A stretch of 42,507 nucleotides of DNA from an uncultured Acetatifactor sp. (lineage in GTDB: Bacteria; Bacillota; Clostridia; Lachnospirales; Lachnospiraceae): positions 12,566 through 55,072 of the forward strand of contig CAJTKW010000029.1 of the NCBI GenBank assembly GCA_910577035.1. Reading direction: 5' to 3'. How positions within the stretch are numbered: position 1 is the stretch's first letter; each line of letters starts with the position of its first letter. Of this stretch, positions 33,541 to 41,763 are shown piece by piece. A model generated the notes under the pieces. It worked only from the letters and a program-made list of their open reading frames with translations, was not told the origin of the DNA and ran no database searches. The translations under genes and the position numbers were made by a program.

Positions 33541-34331
33541 GGCTGTTTCTTCTCCTTTGCCTCATCCGCCGGCATCTGCCGCAGCTTCCCTCCTGATCCT
33601 TCCGCCGGCACCGACCGCAGCTTCTCTCCTGATCCTTCCGCCGGCCGCAGCTTCTCCTTTTGTCCCTTTGCCAATCGCCGGCACTCGGCAAGGCATATCA
33701 GAAACATTGTCAAAAGGACCAGTTCCACTGCCCCCAGAACGATCAGCGTAGACGGACGATACCCATAATAAATGTCCCTGTGTTCCCCGTCCGTGTAACA
33801 GATCAACGAATCGCCCTCCCTGATACCGTTCACATCCATCCACACTGTCTTTACAACCCTGCGGGATACATCGTCAATAAAAGAGACATCCGCCTTGGTA
33901 TACTGCTGGTACACTCTTTCCACACGCACCCGCTTCGCCAAAGCGTCCTCTTGCTTCCAGGCATGATACCCCAGCACCGTAATAAAAAGCGCTCCGCAGA
34001 AAAAGAACGCTCCCCCGGCCAGCACAAGCAGGATCCGCAGACGCAGGGATACCGCCTCTCCCGGGGCTTCTCCGGCAGATGCTTCTTTCAGTCCCGGCTC
34101 CGTCCCGGCAGGCGGCTCCCTGTCGGGCGCGCTTTCTCCGTAAACCAATCCCGTAATGCCGATCTGCAGAATATCGCAGATTGCCACCAGCTTGTCCAGA
34201 TCAGGATATGCCTTATCAGTCTCCCACTTGGATACCGCCTGTCTAGTCACGCCAACCCTTGTCGCAAATTCCTCCTGGCTCAGGCCCTGCCTTTTCCGAC
34301 ATTCCTGTATCTTTGCTCCAATCAACAGCAT
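33537..34331 (-). CDS. XRE-family regulator with membrane domain
   Basis: The 264-residue protein starts with a Cro/C1-type helix-turn-helix (about 4-60; LSQEEFATRVGVTRQAVSKW) followed by a proline- and glutamate-rich linker and two hydrophobic helices (about 100-125 and 190-212) enclosing some 65 extracytoplasmic residues. The C-terminal 50 residues are three imperfect repeats of the form EKLRPAEGSG. DNA binding at the membrane with an outside sensor loop is likely. I chose the ATG at 34331; a TTG at 34340 is possible. It is divergent from a MATE exporter, with an inverted repeat between, and heads an operon with two extracytoplasmic proteins. Confidence 0.85.
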   Translation of the reverse strand: MLLIGAKIQECRKRQGLSQEEFATRVGVTRQAVSKWETDKAYPDLDKLVAICDILQIGITGLVYGESAPDREPPAGTEPGLKEASAGEAPGEAVSLRLRILLVLAGGAFFFCGALFITVLGYHAWKQEDALAKRVRVERVYQQYTKADVSFIDDVSRRVVKTVWMDVNGIREGDSLICYTDGEHRDIYYGYRPSTLIVLGAVELVLLTMFLICLAECRRLAKGQKEKLRPAEGSGEKLRSVPAEGSGGKLRQMPADEAKEKKQP

Positions 34332-34369
34332 ATTCCCCAAAACCGCCTTTCCAAACGCCTATATAATTA

Positions 34370-34387
34370 CCTTATTCGTAAATAAGG
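34370..34387. promoter_or_regulatory. Candidate operator between the XRE regulator and the MATE gene
   Basis: CCTTATT (34370-34376) and AATAAGG (34381-34387) form a 7-bp inverted repeat with a 4-nt spacer, 39 nt before the regulator's ATG. Position and symmetry suit autoregulation by the XRE protein. Confidence 0.45.
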
Positions 34388-34436
34388 AAAATGTCAAGTT
34401 CCCGGGCCGCCCACTGTCGGAATTCCCAGAATTATC

Positions 34437-34464
34437 TTGCTTTTCCGCTGGTTTTTGATATAGT
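34437..34464 (+). promoter_or_regulatory. Promoter of the second MATE gene
   Basis: TTGCTT (34437-34442) and TATAGT (34459-34464) are 16 bp apart, and TGA directly before the -10 makes it an extended -10. The transcript would start about 58 nt before the ATG at 34529. Confidence 0.6.
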
Positions 34465-34528
34465 TAGAAGGAAAAAGCCGGCAGCAGAATATCCGTTTCA
34501 CAGCGCTGCCCATAGACGGAGAGAAAGC

Positions 34529-35890
34529 ATGGCATCTCATATCAAGAGCATGACCGAGGGAAAGCCCGGTAAATTAATATTGACCTTCGCCCTGCCACTG
34601 ATGGCGGGCAATGTGTTTCAGCAGCTTTATACGGTGGTGGACACTGCCGTGGTAGGCAAATTTCTGGGTGTCAATGCCCTTGCCGCACTGGGGGCGTCGG
34701 ACTGGCTGAACTGGATGATGCTGGGGATCATCCAGGGCTTCACCCAGGGCTTTGCCATCCTGATGGCACAGGAATTCGGAGCCGGCCGCAGTGACAGGCT
34801 GCGAAAGGTCATCGGCAGCTCCGGTATCCTTTCTGCCGCCTTTTCCCTTATATTGATTGCCGCAGGACAGGTTATTGCCCGCCCTGTCCTCGTTCTGCTG
34901 CAGACTCCCGATGCCATCATGGGCGACACCCTGCTGTATCTGCGCATTATGTTTCTGGGCATCCCCATTGTTATGGCGTATAACCTTTTTGCCTGTATCC
35001 TGCGTTCCCTTGGAGACGGAAGGACCCCTCTCTATGCTATGGTAGTGGCGTCCCTGACTAATATTGTTCTGGACCTTCTCTTTGTGATTGCTTTTCACTG
35101 GGGCATAGCCGGTGCGGCATCCGCTACTCTGATTGCCCAGCTTGTCTCCGGTGTATACTGCCTGTATCATATTGCCGGAATCCGGATCCTGAAATTCACG
35201 GGGGAAGACTTCCGTCCGGAACAGGGTCTGTTCGGCAGGCTCCTGAAGCTCGGCTTCCCCATGGCTTTCCAGAACTGCATCATAGCCATAGGCGGCATGA
35301 TCGTTCAGTTCGTCGTCAACGGCGCCGGGGTTCTCTTTATCGCCGGGTTCACTGCCACCAACAAGCTTTACGGCCTGCTGGAAATTGCCGCCACCTCCTA
35401 CGGCTATGCCATGATTACCTATGTAGGGCAAAATCTGGGGGCAGGAAAAACGGACCGCATCCGCAGGGGTATGCGCTCCGCCTTAGGCCTGGCACTGGCC
35501 ACTTCTGTCTGCATTGCCATCGTCATGCTGATATTCGGACGGCTGATCCTTGGCTGCTTTATCTCCGGTACCCCGGAGGAGGTGGAACAAACTATGAAGA
35601 TCGCCTATTTTTACCTTGCTGTCATGAGTATCTGCCTGCCGGTTTTATACATTCTGCATGTTGTCCGCTCCGCCATCCAGGGCATGGGCAACACGCTGCT
35701 TCCCATGCTGTCCGGCATCGGGGAATTCGCCATGCGCACCTCCACGGCACTGCTGCTGCCCCTGGCGGTAGGGGAAGTGGGAATCTTCTTCGCGGAAATC
35801 GCCGCCTGGCTGGGCGCAGACGCCATCCTGGCCGTCAGCTATCTTGTGACTGCCAGGAAGCTGCCCGGGACCGATTCCCCTCCGGCCTGA
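34529..35890 (+). CDS. MATE-family efflux transporter
   Basis: The 453-residue protein has 12 predicted membrane helices with the MATE beginning LILTFALPLMAGNVFQQLYT and VDTAVVGKFLG, and a second half with TATNKLYGLLEIAATSYGYA and YVGQNLGAGKTDRIRRG. GGAGAG precedes the ATG at 34529; an open frame extends further upstream, but through the promoter. It is divergent from the membrane-bound XRE regulator, which may control it. It is only distantly similar to the other MATE protein in the window, so it is not a recent duplicate. Confidence 0.94.
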   Translation: MASHIKSMTEGKPGKLILTFALPLMAGNVFQQLYTVVDTAVVGKFLGVNALAALGASDWLNWMMLGIIQGFTQGFAILMAQEFGAGRSDRLRKVIGSSGILSAAFSLILIAAGQVIARPVLVLLQTPDAIMGDTLLYLRIMFLGIPIVMAYNLFACILRSLGDGRTPLYAMVVASLTNIVLDLLFVIAFHWGIAGAASATLIAQLVSGVYCLYHIAGIRILKFTGEDFRPEQGLFGRLLKLGFPMAFQNCIIAIGGMIVQFVVNGAGVLFIAGFTATNKLYGLLEIAATSYGYAMITYVGQNLGAGKTDRIRRGMRSALGLALATSVCIAIVMLIFGRLILGCFISGTPEEVEQTMKIAYFYLAVMSICLPVLYILHVVRSAIQGMGNTLLPMLSGIGEFAMRTSTALLLPLAVGEVGIFFAEIAAWLGADAILAVSYLVTARKLPGTDSPPA

Positions 35891-35927
35891 TTCCCCATAC
35901 ATACAAAGCTATCCTGTTTGGGCGGCC

Positions 35928-37586
35928 TCATTTACCGGCCGCCTGTCGAAGCAGTCGAAGCATCCAATACCTGGACAGATTAAAGGTACGCAGGCTCAAG
36001 TCTTCCGTCCGCCGATCCATTTTTTCCATCCAGTAATATCCAAAGCTGTCCGCACTGTCTCTGTCCCACTGTCCGCCATGTGTTTCCCTGCTGTATTCCC
36101 CGGTGGCCCCATGGTCTGCCCATGCTTGCAGCTCATACCCCAGATTCTCCATATAAGGCACCAGCACCGGTGCCGCGTCGGCACACAGTCCGCTCAGATA
36201 CCGGTAATCATAATCCTGTATTCCCCTCCCCTGCCTTTCTCCGTTTTCCACGGCACTTGCCACGTTTACCCTGGCGATCAGATAATCCGGGTGGGAAAAG
36301 GACAGGACAAGATACAGCACCGTCACCACCGCCACACTGTAGCGGAACCATGGGAAATCGGCCTTAAACACATTTATCAGCACTCCGATAAACAGCACCG
36401 CCAGCAGTGCCAGTGCCCACAGTACCAGCACCCTCAGAAAGGTCAGATCATAGCTCTTAATATACATTACCATACGCATGGCACTGGATGCTATCATGAT
36501 AAAGGTACAGGCTGACATAACTGTCATAATTATTTTTAAAGCCTTACTGTCCTTAAAGCGGCGCAGGCACACCAGCACAATCACAAAATTCAGCAGGCTC
36601 ACCCCCAAAAGCTGGAAAAAGCCTTCTCTGGCATAAGCCGCATAGGTATAGCCCTCCGGCAGCCGCATCCTTCCCAGGAACAGCCCGTTAATCTGGACAA
36701 CGGAGAATACAAGATACAGCGCCGTCAGCATCCCCGTAACCGTAATTGCCAGGGCAGGCTCCCCAGTCCTTTTATCGGTTACTTCCTCCCGGATTCTTTT
36801 TTCGCAAAGCCAGGCCGTAAGGCAGTAGGCCGCCAGAAACATAAAGCTTATACGGAAAATCACATTTGCCATATTGCCGGGTGTAATTCCTTTCAGCAGG
36901 CTGCCCGTCATCTGGCGGAACACCGCATCCGCGCTGGCGAGAAGCGCCAGTACAATAAGCATCAGAGGTATCCCCGCCAGCAGCCCGAGCCCCGCTGCCC
37001 ATACCCGGTGGTCTGTCTTTCCGGCATTCTCCTCCCGATATTCCGCCCCGTCCTGAAAGGGCCTTGCCAACTCCCCGACGGCGCCAAAGGCAAGCCGGCA
37101 GATACTGCCCAGAAACTTCCCCGGCCCCCACTTTGAAGTGTTATAATATTGCTTCAGCAGCAGGCACATCATCAACAGGAAAATACCCAGCTTGTTGAAA
37201 AAAATAATCCGGCTGTCATCTGTGCAAAAGGTGGAAATGCCCAGCAGAACCATGGCGCCCATATAGAAAGCGCTTCCTTTTTTTAAGGTAGTCTCCAGTT
37301 TTGCAAGCGATAAGTACAAAAACAAGAGGCTGCCGGCCACGAAAAAAGGGAAAGTTACCCCCGATCCGTTCCTGTACATGCAAAAGGTATAGAATATCGC
37401 ATAAAGAAATGCTGCCGGCCCGAAAAAGCCGAAGTTCTCCCGCATTCTTTCCGTTTCCTCCGTATCATCTACCGCCCCCTGCTTCCCTGTGCCGTCAATC
37501 ACGGTCATTGGCATTTCGCTTACGTTGTTTCCCGCCTTTTCCGTCATATCACATTCTGTCCCAATCGTTTGCTCCGTTCCCGTCAT
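35928..37586 (-). CDS. DUF4173-like multi-pass membrane protein
   Basis: The 552-residue protein has a hydrophilic N-terminus (about 50 residues), then about ten or eleven membrane helices and a soluble C-terminal stretch (about 450-552) rich in aromatic residues (WDRDSADSFGYYWMEKM). Features such as LASADAVFRQMTG and AREGFFQLLGVSLLNFVIV suggest the DUF4173/DUF4153 membrane proteins of Firmicutes, whose function is unknown. AAAGGAG lies 4 nt before the ATG. It follows the small XRE and DUF2975 genes on the same strand, probably in one operon. A GC-rich hairpin (35921-35943) overlaps its stop codon. Confidence 0.82.
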   Translation of the reverse strand: MTGTEQTIGTECDMTEKAGNNVSEMPMTVIDGTGKQGAVDDTEETERMRENFGFFGPAAFLYAIFYTFCMYRNGSGVTFPFFVAGSLLFLYLSLAKLETTLKKGSAFYMGAMVLLGISTFCTDDSRIIFFNKLGIFLLMMCLLLKQYYNTSKWGPGKFLGSICRLAFGAVGELARPFQDGAEYREENAGKTDHRVWAAGLGLLAGIPLMLIVLALLASADAVFRQMTGSLLKGITPGNMANVIFRISFMFLAAYCLTAWLCEKRIREEVTDKRTGEPALAITVTGMLTALYLVFSVVQINGLFLGRMRLPEGYTYAAYAREGFFQLLGVSLLNFVIVLVCLRRFKDSKALKIIMTVMSACTFIMIASSAMRMVMYIKSYDLTFLRVLVLWALALLAVLFIGVLINVFKADFPWFRYSVAVVTVLYLVLSFSHPDYLIARVNVASAVENGERQGRGIQDYDYRYLSGLCADAAPVLVPYMENLGYELQAWADHGATGEYSRETHGGQWDRDSADSFGYYWMEKMDRRTEDLSLRTFNLSRYWMLRLLRQAAGK

Positions 37587-37680
37587 TTTCTGCTCCTTTC
37601 ATTCCTGCCGGCAGAGTTAATTTCCCCCCAGCAGTCACAATGCGCCAAAAGGCACTATGGGTATGCGGCCTCACGTAAAA

Positions 37681-37905
37681 TTAATCCCCCATGGCAGTTT
37701 CTTCCTCCACATACTCCAAAATATCCCCCGGCTGACAGTTTAAGGCCTTACAGATCGCCTCCAGTGTGGAAAACCGTACTGCCCTTGCCTTATTGTTTTT
37801 TAAAATAGACAGATTTGCCAGCGTAAGATCCACTTTACCGGCAAGATCCGTAAGGCTCATTTTACGCTTTGCCATCATAACATCCAGATTTACAATAATC
37901 CCCAT
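37681..37905 (-). CDS. Small XRE-family regulator (YozG-type)
   Basis: The 74-residue protein is almost only a Cro/C1-like helix-turn-helix (MSLTDLAGKVDLTLANLSILKN; STLEAICKALNCQPGDILEY). Such regulators usually accompany a DUF2975 membrane protein, as here: it starts 9 nt after that gene, with GGAGGG upstream. The pair may work as a membrane-linked regulator. It would be autoregulated through the promoter before the DUF2975 gene. Confidence 0.92.
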   Translation of the reverse strand: MGIIVNLDVMMAKRKMSLTDLAGKVDLTLANLSILKNNKARAVRFSTLEAICKALNCQPGDILEYVEEETAMGD

Positions 37906-37914
37906 GCAGCCCTC

Positions 37915-38466
37915 CTATATGGTCCAGTCCGTCTCTTCCTTGTACGCCACTGCCTGCTCAAACACAAAGCCCAGCACCTTGCTGAACAACCCGGCAATCA
38001 GGAATACCAGAATGACCACCCCCATGGCAATCGTCATATAGACAATACTTCTCACTCCTGCCATCAGGGCAATGAAAAAGCTCCAGTTCCCCATTTTCTG
38101 CAGACTGACCACATTCTCCCGCACAAAACAGTTTTCCGCCAGCACGGTCTTAAAGATTTTCCGCAGCTCCCAAAGCAGTTTCTCCGCCGCAATGCCCAGT
38201 ACAAAATAGATTATGACAGATTCCTCATAATGCTGAACCAAATGCGGCAGCTGCTTTCCAATCCACCTGATGCTCCAGGGCAGAGATGCCGTCACCAGAA
38301 TTCCTCCGCAGAACATCATATCTAAAAGCAGCTTTGTCACTTTGATCCATGTCAGCTTTCGATCCGGCAAAGAGCCTGCGGACTTTCCGAAGTCCTCCCG
38401 CTCCGCCCCGGGTTCTGCAAACTCCCCGGCACCCCTTTTATTCCCTTCGGCCCTGTTTCCCTTCAT
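37915..38466 (-). CDS. DUF2975-family membrane protein
   Basis: The 183-residue protein has a polar N-terminus and four predicted membrane helices with LRKIFKTVLAENCFVRENVVSL between the second and third, the typical DUF2975 pattern. I chose the ATG at 38466, 5 nt from GGAGG, over the one at 38484. It is the first gene of an operon with the small XRE regulator and probably the DUF4173-like gene. The function of DUF2975 is not known; pairing with a YozG-type regulator is the constant feature. Confidence 0.88.
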   Translation of the reverse strand: MKGNRAEGNKRGAGEFAEPGAEREDFGKSAGSLPDRKLTWIKVTKLLLDMMFCGGILVTASLPWSIRWIGKQLPHLVQHYEESVIIYFVLGIAAEKLLWELRKIFKTVLAENCFVRENVVSLQKMGNWSFFIALMAGVRSIVYMTIAMGVVILVFLIAGLFSKVLGFVFEQAVAYKEETDWTI

Positions 38467-38504
38467 ATTTCCTCCATTTCCCAAAACAGTATTTTTGTAT
38501 CGTT

Positions 38505-38533
38505 ACTATAGCACCAGGCAGATCGAATGTCAA
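38505..38533 (-). promoter_or_regulatory. Strong promoter of the DUF2975-XRE operon
   Basis: On the minus strand, TTGACA (38533-38528) and TATAGT (38510-38505) are 17 bp apart. The start of transcription would lie about 30 nt before the DUF2975 ATG. Confidence 0.7.
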
Positions 38534-38661
38534 TATATTTTTATTGAAATTCGATAAATTTGGAAGTCTTAAGGAAATATTAATGCAGTCACCGGGCAGC
38601 TTTATCCTGACGTCCCGCCGCGCAATCCCTTTTTTATCTTTCCAAAATGATATGCGGATGC

Positions 38662-38667
38662 TATAAT
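38662..38667 (+). promoter_or_regulatory. Extended -10 element before the GNAT gene
   Basis: TATAAT preceded by TGC forms an extended -10, 47 nt before the ATG at 38715. The -35 is poor. Confidence 0.45.
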
Positions 38668-38714
38668 TGCAGTGAATCCAATCGGGAAATGGCACCCCAG
38701 AAAGAGGTAAGAAA

Positions 38715-39188
38715 ATGATTCTGGAATTACGCAGCCGCACGGCAGATACAGTAATCACCTGTTTCCGCAAGACTCGAGACCCGGAGGTGCGCAGGTATCT
38801 TCCGCAAAAAGCCGCCGAAGAAGAAGAGGCCCTGGCTGATTTCGAAAAATCACAACAGCCCGGGGCCTCCAGCTATGGCCGCACAATCTATGCGGACGGC
38901 AGCTATATCGGAGATATTTGGTGCTACTGCATCCGGCCGGACGAGCACCATGCCATGGTCAGCTACTGCGTCTTTGATAAGACGTACTGGGGAAAGGGAG
39001 TTGCAACGAAGGCGTTGCAACTGTTTCTCATTGAAATAAAAGAAAAGTTTGGATTAAAGTCCGTGGGCGCATTTACTTATTCCGCAAACGCCGCCTCTAT
39101 CCATGTTTTACGGAAAAATTCCTTTGCGGATGCAGAAACCTTTATTGAGGACGGGATTGAATCCAAATATTTTCTAAAGGAGTTGTAA
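38715..39188 (+). CDS. GNAT-family N-acetyltransferase (RimJ/RimL type)
   Basis: The 157-residue protein shows the GNAT core: IGDIWCYCIRPDEHHAMVSY (strands 2-4), the acetyl-CoA loop YWGKGVATKALQLFL corresponding to the R/Q-x-x-G-x-G/A motif, and SANAASIHVLRKNSFADAET near the end. It transfers acetyl groups to an amine, perhaps a protein N-terminus or a small molecule. AGAGG precedes the ATG. It is a single gene, divergent from the DUF2975 operon and convergent with the next unknown gene, 8 nt apart. Confidence 0.93.
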   Translation: MILELRSRTADTVITCFRKTRDPEVRRYLPQKAAEEEEALADFEKSQQPGASSYGRTIYADGSYIGDIWCYCIRPDEHHAMVSYCVFDKTYWGKGVATKALQLFLIEIKEKFGLKSVGAFTYSANAASIHVLRKNSFADAETFIEDGIESKYFLKEL

Positions 39189-39196
39189 ATTGCAGT

Positions 39197-39904
39197 TTAC
39201 CTTTTCTGCACCAGCAATGACAGCAAAGCACTGCTCCCAAAGGAAAATCTCTGAAAAACCAGAGGTGCACCGGTTACCTTGCCCGCCCTGTATACATCCA
39301 TATATTTATCTCTCGAGCGGCAGAAAAGAGTTTCCAATTCCTTTCCATCTTCCTGCGGGACTTCCTGTGTCTGTTCATTAAGCTGCCTTAAACCTGCCAC
39401 CACTTTTGCAGAGCTGGCCCAAAAGGCTGCGGCAGCTTCAAAATGCACATTCAAATACTCTTTTTCCTTTGCGGCAGTCAGCGATGTGCCATCAATATCA
39501 AACCATTGATCTTTGCAGTCTTCATATCTTTTTTCAATCTCCTCATAACGCTTCGCATAAACCAAACCACAGGCGTTTACAAGATCCGTGCCGTCATACT
39601 CTCCGTTATCGTTGTCTTCCGCTGCCTGTTCCAGGATTTCTCCCACGGCTTCCTCGAACCATGTAGTGGTATATGCTATTGCATGAGAATATCGATACCG
39701 CAGGCTGTCCCCGTATTCCTTCAGGTTTCCATATCCGTCGTACTCATTATAAAAGGCAGGCTTATCCCCGGCAGATATTTCCAGTATGTCACACTGCTTT
39801 AACCGGCTTTTGCCTTGTTTTACACTGTCCGCATTGGACATTACCTTTCCTTTTCCCTGTGCACCGACAGAATACGTTTCGCTGGCTATTGTTCTGACAT
39901 TCAT
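39197..39904 (-). CDS. Unknown 235-residue soluble protein
   Basis: I do not recognise this protein. It has no signal peptide or membrane helix. The N-terminal 60 residues are polar (YSVGAQGKGKV; VKQGKSRLKQCDILEISAG) and the rest is helical and acidic, with aromatic repeats (WFEEAVGEILEQAAEDND; RYEEIEKRYEDCKDQWFD). AGGAGCGG lies before the ATG. Base composition is like that of the window as a whole. A possible promoter (TTGGCG, 17 bp, TATGCG on the minus strand) lies about 30 nt upstream. A short decayed coding fragment lies upstream on the same strand. Confidence 0.7.
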   Translation of the reverse strand: MNVRTIASETYSVGAQGKGKVMSNADSVKQGKSRLKQCDILEISAGDKPAFYNEYDGYGNLKEYGDSLRYRYSHAIAYTTTWFEEAVGEILEQAAEDNDNGEYDGTDLVNACGLVYAKRYEEIEKRYEDCKDQWFDIDGTSLTAAKEKEYLNVHFEAAAAFWASSAKVVAGLRQLNEQTQEVPQEDGKELETLFCRSRDKYMDVYRAGKVTGAPLVFQRFSFGSSALLSLLVQKR

Positions 39905-40036
39905 TTTCCGCTCCTGCCTTTCAGCTTAATAAGCACGCATACGATCCGTTTTCTTGCCCGCCAAACCTGCAGATACCTATGCGTCTTACTTTTTATATCG
40001 GCTTTTTCCATTTTCAGTTAAGGGAACAGAAACGCC

Positions 40037-40135
40037 TCAGCCACCAGTCAGCTTATCGGAGATTTCTTTCGAGGTTTGCCAGACATCCGTTGCAATCGTG
40101 TGCCAGTCATTATGCAAAAGCTGGATCGCGTCTAC
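40037..40135 (-). pseudogene. C-terminal remnant of an unidentified gene
   Basis: On the minus strand an open stretch of 32 codons with protein-like composition (LLHNDWHTIATDVWQTSKE, then ISDKLTGG) ends in TGA and is cut off upstream by a TAG, with no start codon. It reads like the last helix of a lost gene. Together with the base-composition change nearby it suggests that the region was rearranged. The family is not known. Confidence 0.3.
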
Positions 40136-40355
40136 CTAAACATTTTTACTTACCGAATTTGGAAAGTAATTTGTAAAAATATCGTCAGCGAGAAGCGCTG
40201 CGCCAATGCTCATGTACGGTAAAGAAGCAAGCAACCGAAAACAAGAGATAGACCGCCAGCACCACACTATTCCGAAACAAAGACCAAAAGACCGCATTGT
40301 GGAATCTCTTTTTTCCCTATATTTTTGTGATAAAAATAATACTTAGCAAAGCCTA
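40136..40355. other. Gap with no clear gene
   Basis: I see no convincing gene here. A 46-codon plus-strand frame at 40206-40346 (start MLMYGKEASNRKQE) has no ribosome binding site. The sequence becomes AT-rich from about 40300, consistent with a junction to acquired DNA. Confidence 0.3.
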
Positions 40356-40384
40356 TTGTTGATGCTCGTTTGAATGTGTATAAT
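40356..40384 (+). promoter_or_regulatory. Promoter of the ECF sigma factor operon
   Basis: TTGTTG (40356-40361) and a perfect TATAAT (40379-40384) are 17 bp apart. The predicted start near 40391 leaves a leader of about 160 nt before the ATG at 40553. This is a housekeeping-type promoter rather than an ECF-type one. Confidence 0.7.
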
Positions 40385-40418
40385 AAAGTGCAGGGAAAAG
40401 GAATTTAGCTATACGTAA

Positions 40419-40467
40419 TTTGTTTCCAAGGGGAACAAAAAATCTTGGTGTAAAATATAGATTTTTT
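40419..40467 (+). repeat. Two adjacent hairpins in the ECF operon leader
   Basis: TTTGTTTCC (40419-40427) pairs with GGGAACAAA (40431-40439) around a 3-nt loop. AAAAAATCT (40437-40445) pairs with AGATTTTTT (40459-40467). The two share three bases and cannot both form fully. The second ends in six T residues and could be a weak terminator. Confidence 0.5.
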
Positions 40468-40502
40468 GATAATATTTACAACCTACAGTGAGAAAACCGT
40501 AC

Positions 40503-40533
40503 TTATATAGTGAAAGCAGCTTTCACTATATAA
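40503..40533 (+). promoter_or_regulatory. Perfect 31-bp palindrome before the ECF sigma factor gene
   Basis: TTATATAGTGAAAGC (40503-40517) and GCTTTCACTATATAA (40519-40533) are perfect 15-bp inverted arms around a single A. It lies directly before the ribosome binding site. It could be an operator, or an RNA hairpin that blocks or protects translation initiation. Confidence 0.8.
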
Positions 40534-40552
40534 TATGGGGAGGGAAACTCAT

Positions 40553-41110
40553 ATGGACGATAACAAAATTGTAGAACTATATTGGGAGCGAAGGGAGGAA
40601 GCAATCAAGGAAACCGCCCTAAAATACGGTAGGTTATGCACACACATTGCTAAGAATATTCTTTTAAGCTGTGAAGACAGCGAGGAATGTGTGAATGACA
40701 CATATTTTGCTGTATGGAATGCGATTCCAAATGAGCGTCCAAACAGGTTTTCTGCCTTTATCAGTAGAATTACAAGAAATCTTGCATTAAAAAAATATGA
40801 ATACATTTCTGCGGCAAAAAGAAATCCTATTGCAATTACCTCTCTAGAGGAATTAGGCGATTGTGTATCTGGAACGGAAAGCCCTGAATCGGAAGTTGAA
40901 TCAAGACGTATAGAAATCACGATTGATAAATTCCTTTGGCGGCAGAGTGAAGAAAAGAGAACTATTTTTATCAGGAGATATTGGTATTTTGATTCTATTG
41001 AAAACATCTGTGAAAACATAGGTTATACACAGAGTAAAGTGAAATCTATGTTATATGAAATGCGCCGAAAGTTAAGAAAGTATTTAGAAAGCGAGGATAT
41101 CGAAGTATGA
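40553..41110 (+). CDS. ECF-type RNA polymerase sigma factor
   Basis: The 185-residue protein has a sigma-70 region 2 (about 15-85; SEECVNDTYFAVWNAIP, FSAFISRITRNLALKKYE) and region 4 (about 125-180; YFDSIENICENIGYTQSKVKSMLYEMRRKL). There is no region 1 or 3, as expected for ECF factors. GGGGAGGG lies 8 nt before the ATG at 40553; the ATG at 40535 forms part of the ribosome binding site. The following gene overlaps by 4 nt and encodes a membrane protein, the usual anti-sigma arrangement. Codon use is AT-rich, unlike the rest of the window. Confidence 0.9.
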   Translation: MDDNKIVELYWERREEAIKETALKYGRLCTHIAKNILLSCEDSEECVNDTYFAVWNAIPNERPNRFSAFISRITRNLALKKYEYISAAKRNPIAITSLEELGDCVSGTESPESEVESRRIEITIDKFLWRQSEEKRTIFIRRYWYFDSIENICENIGYTQSKVKSMLYEMRRKLRKYLESEDIEV

Positions 41111-41745
41111 ATAAAAAGCAACTTTCAGAACATATTGGAAACATCGATGACAGGCTTGTTGAGCAGGCAAAAAGAATCTCTAATTATGCGGCACAGCACC
41201 GCCAGAAAAGGATTCGGCAGTTTTTAGCAGCTGCGGCAGCTTTGGTTCTTATGGTTTCCAGCTTTAGTGTAGGTGCAATAGCTTTTGCCCACGAAATCAT
41301 TATTGAAGTACCGGTAGAACAGGAGAATGTTGTGCTGGAGGAAATTGGGCTTACGCTGATTTTGCCCGATAGTTGGAAAGGCAAATACGAGGTAATTGAG
41401 GATATTTATGTTCCAAACAATTCAACTATGTGGGAGTTTTGCGTTAAATCCGTTTATAACGCACAAGCCCCGGCGGATGAATCTGGTGAGGTGTTATACC
41501 GTGGAACTCTCTTTTATATATTCCAATATGCCGACTATTGTATGTCAGCGAAAGAATTTGAGCAATCCGGCATTGCTGGTATTGGCCGCTATCTTTTTGC
41601 AACAGAAAATGCGACTTATGTAATCATGTATGCAACTGATGTACAATTTGACCCGGAAAACTCTGACCTAATGGCTGAGTGGAATGCCATGGAACAGTCA
41701 GAAGAAGAGATTCGGTTTGTAGTTGACAATATACTCAAAGATTAG
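41107..41745 (+). CDS. Membrane protein, probable anti-sigma factor for the ECF factor
   Basis: The 212-residue protein has a cytoplasmic N-terminus of about 35 residues with a polar, helical character (LSEHIGNIDDRLVEQAKRIS), one membrane helix (about 38-60) and an outside domain of some 150 residues (ILPDSWKGKYEVIEDIYVP; GTLFYIFQYADYCMS). This matches the layout of membrane anti-sigma factors, although no zinc-binding HxxxCxxC motif is seen. Its start overlaps the sigma factor stop by 4 nt, ensuring linked synthesis. The outside domain probably senses an envelope signal. The role is inferred from context. Confidence 0.72.
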   Translation: MNKKQLSEHIGNIDDRLVEQAKRISNYAAQHRQKRIRQFLAAAAALVLMVSSFSVGAIAFAHEIIIEVPVEQENVVLEEIGLTLILPDSWKGKYEVIEDIYVPNNSTMWEFCVKSVYNAQAPADESGEVLYRGTLFYIFQYADYCMSAKEFEQSGIAGIGRYLFATENATYVIMYATDVQFDPENSDLMAEWNAMEQSEEEIRFVVDNILKD

Positions 41746-41763
41746 AAAGGGGAGGTATTTCTC

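Noticed and set aside
34574..35431. A 285-codon frame opposite the second MATE gene
   Set aside because: Shadow of a well-supported membrane protein gene.
40206..40346. A 46-codon plus-strand frame in the gap before the ECF operon
   Set aside because: No ribosome binding site and no recognisable similarity; kept only as a possible remnant.
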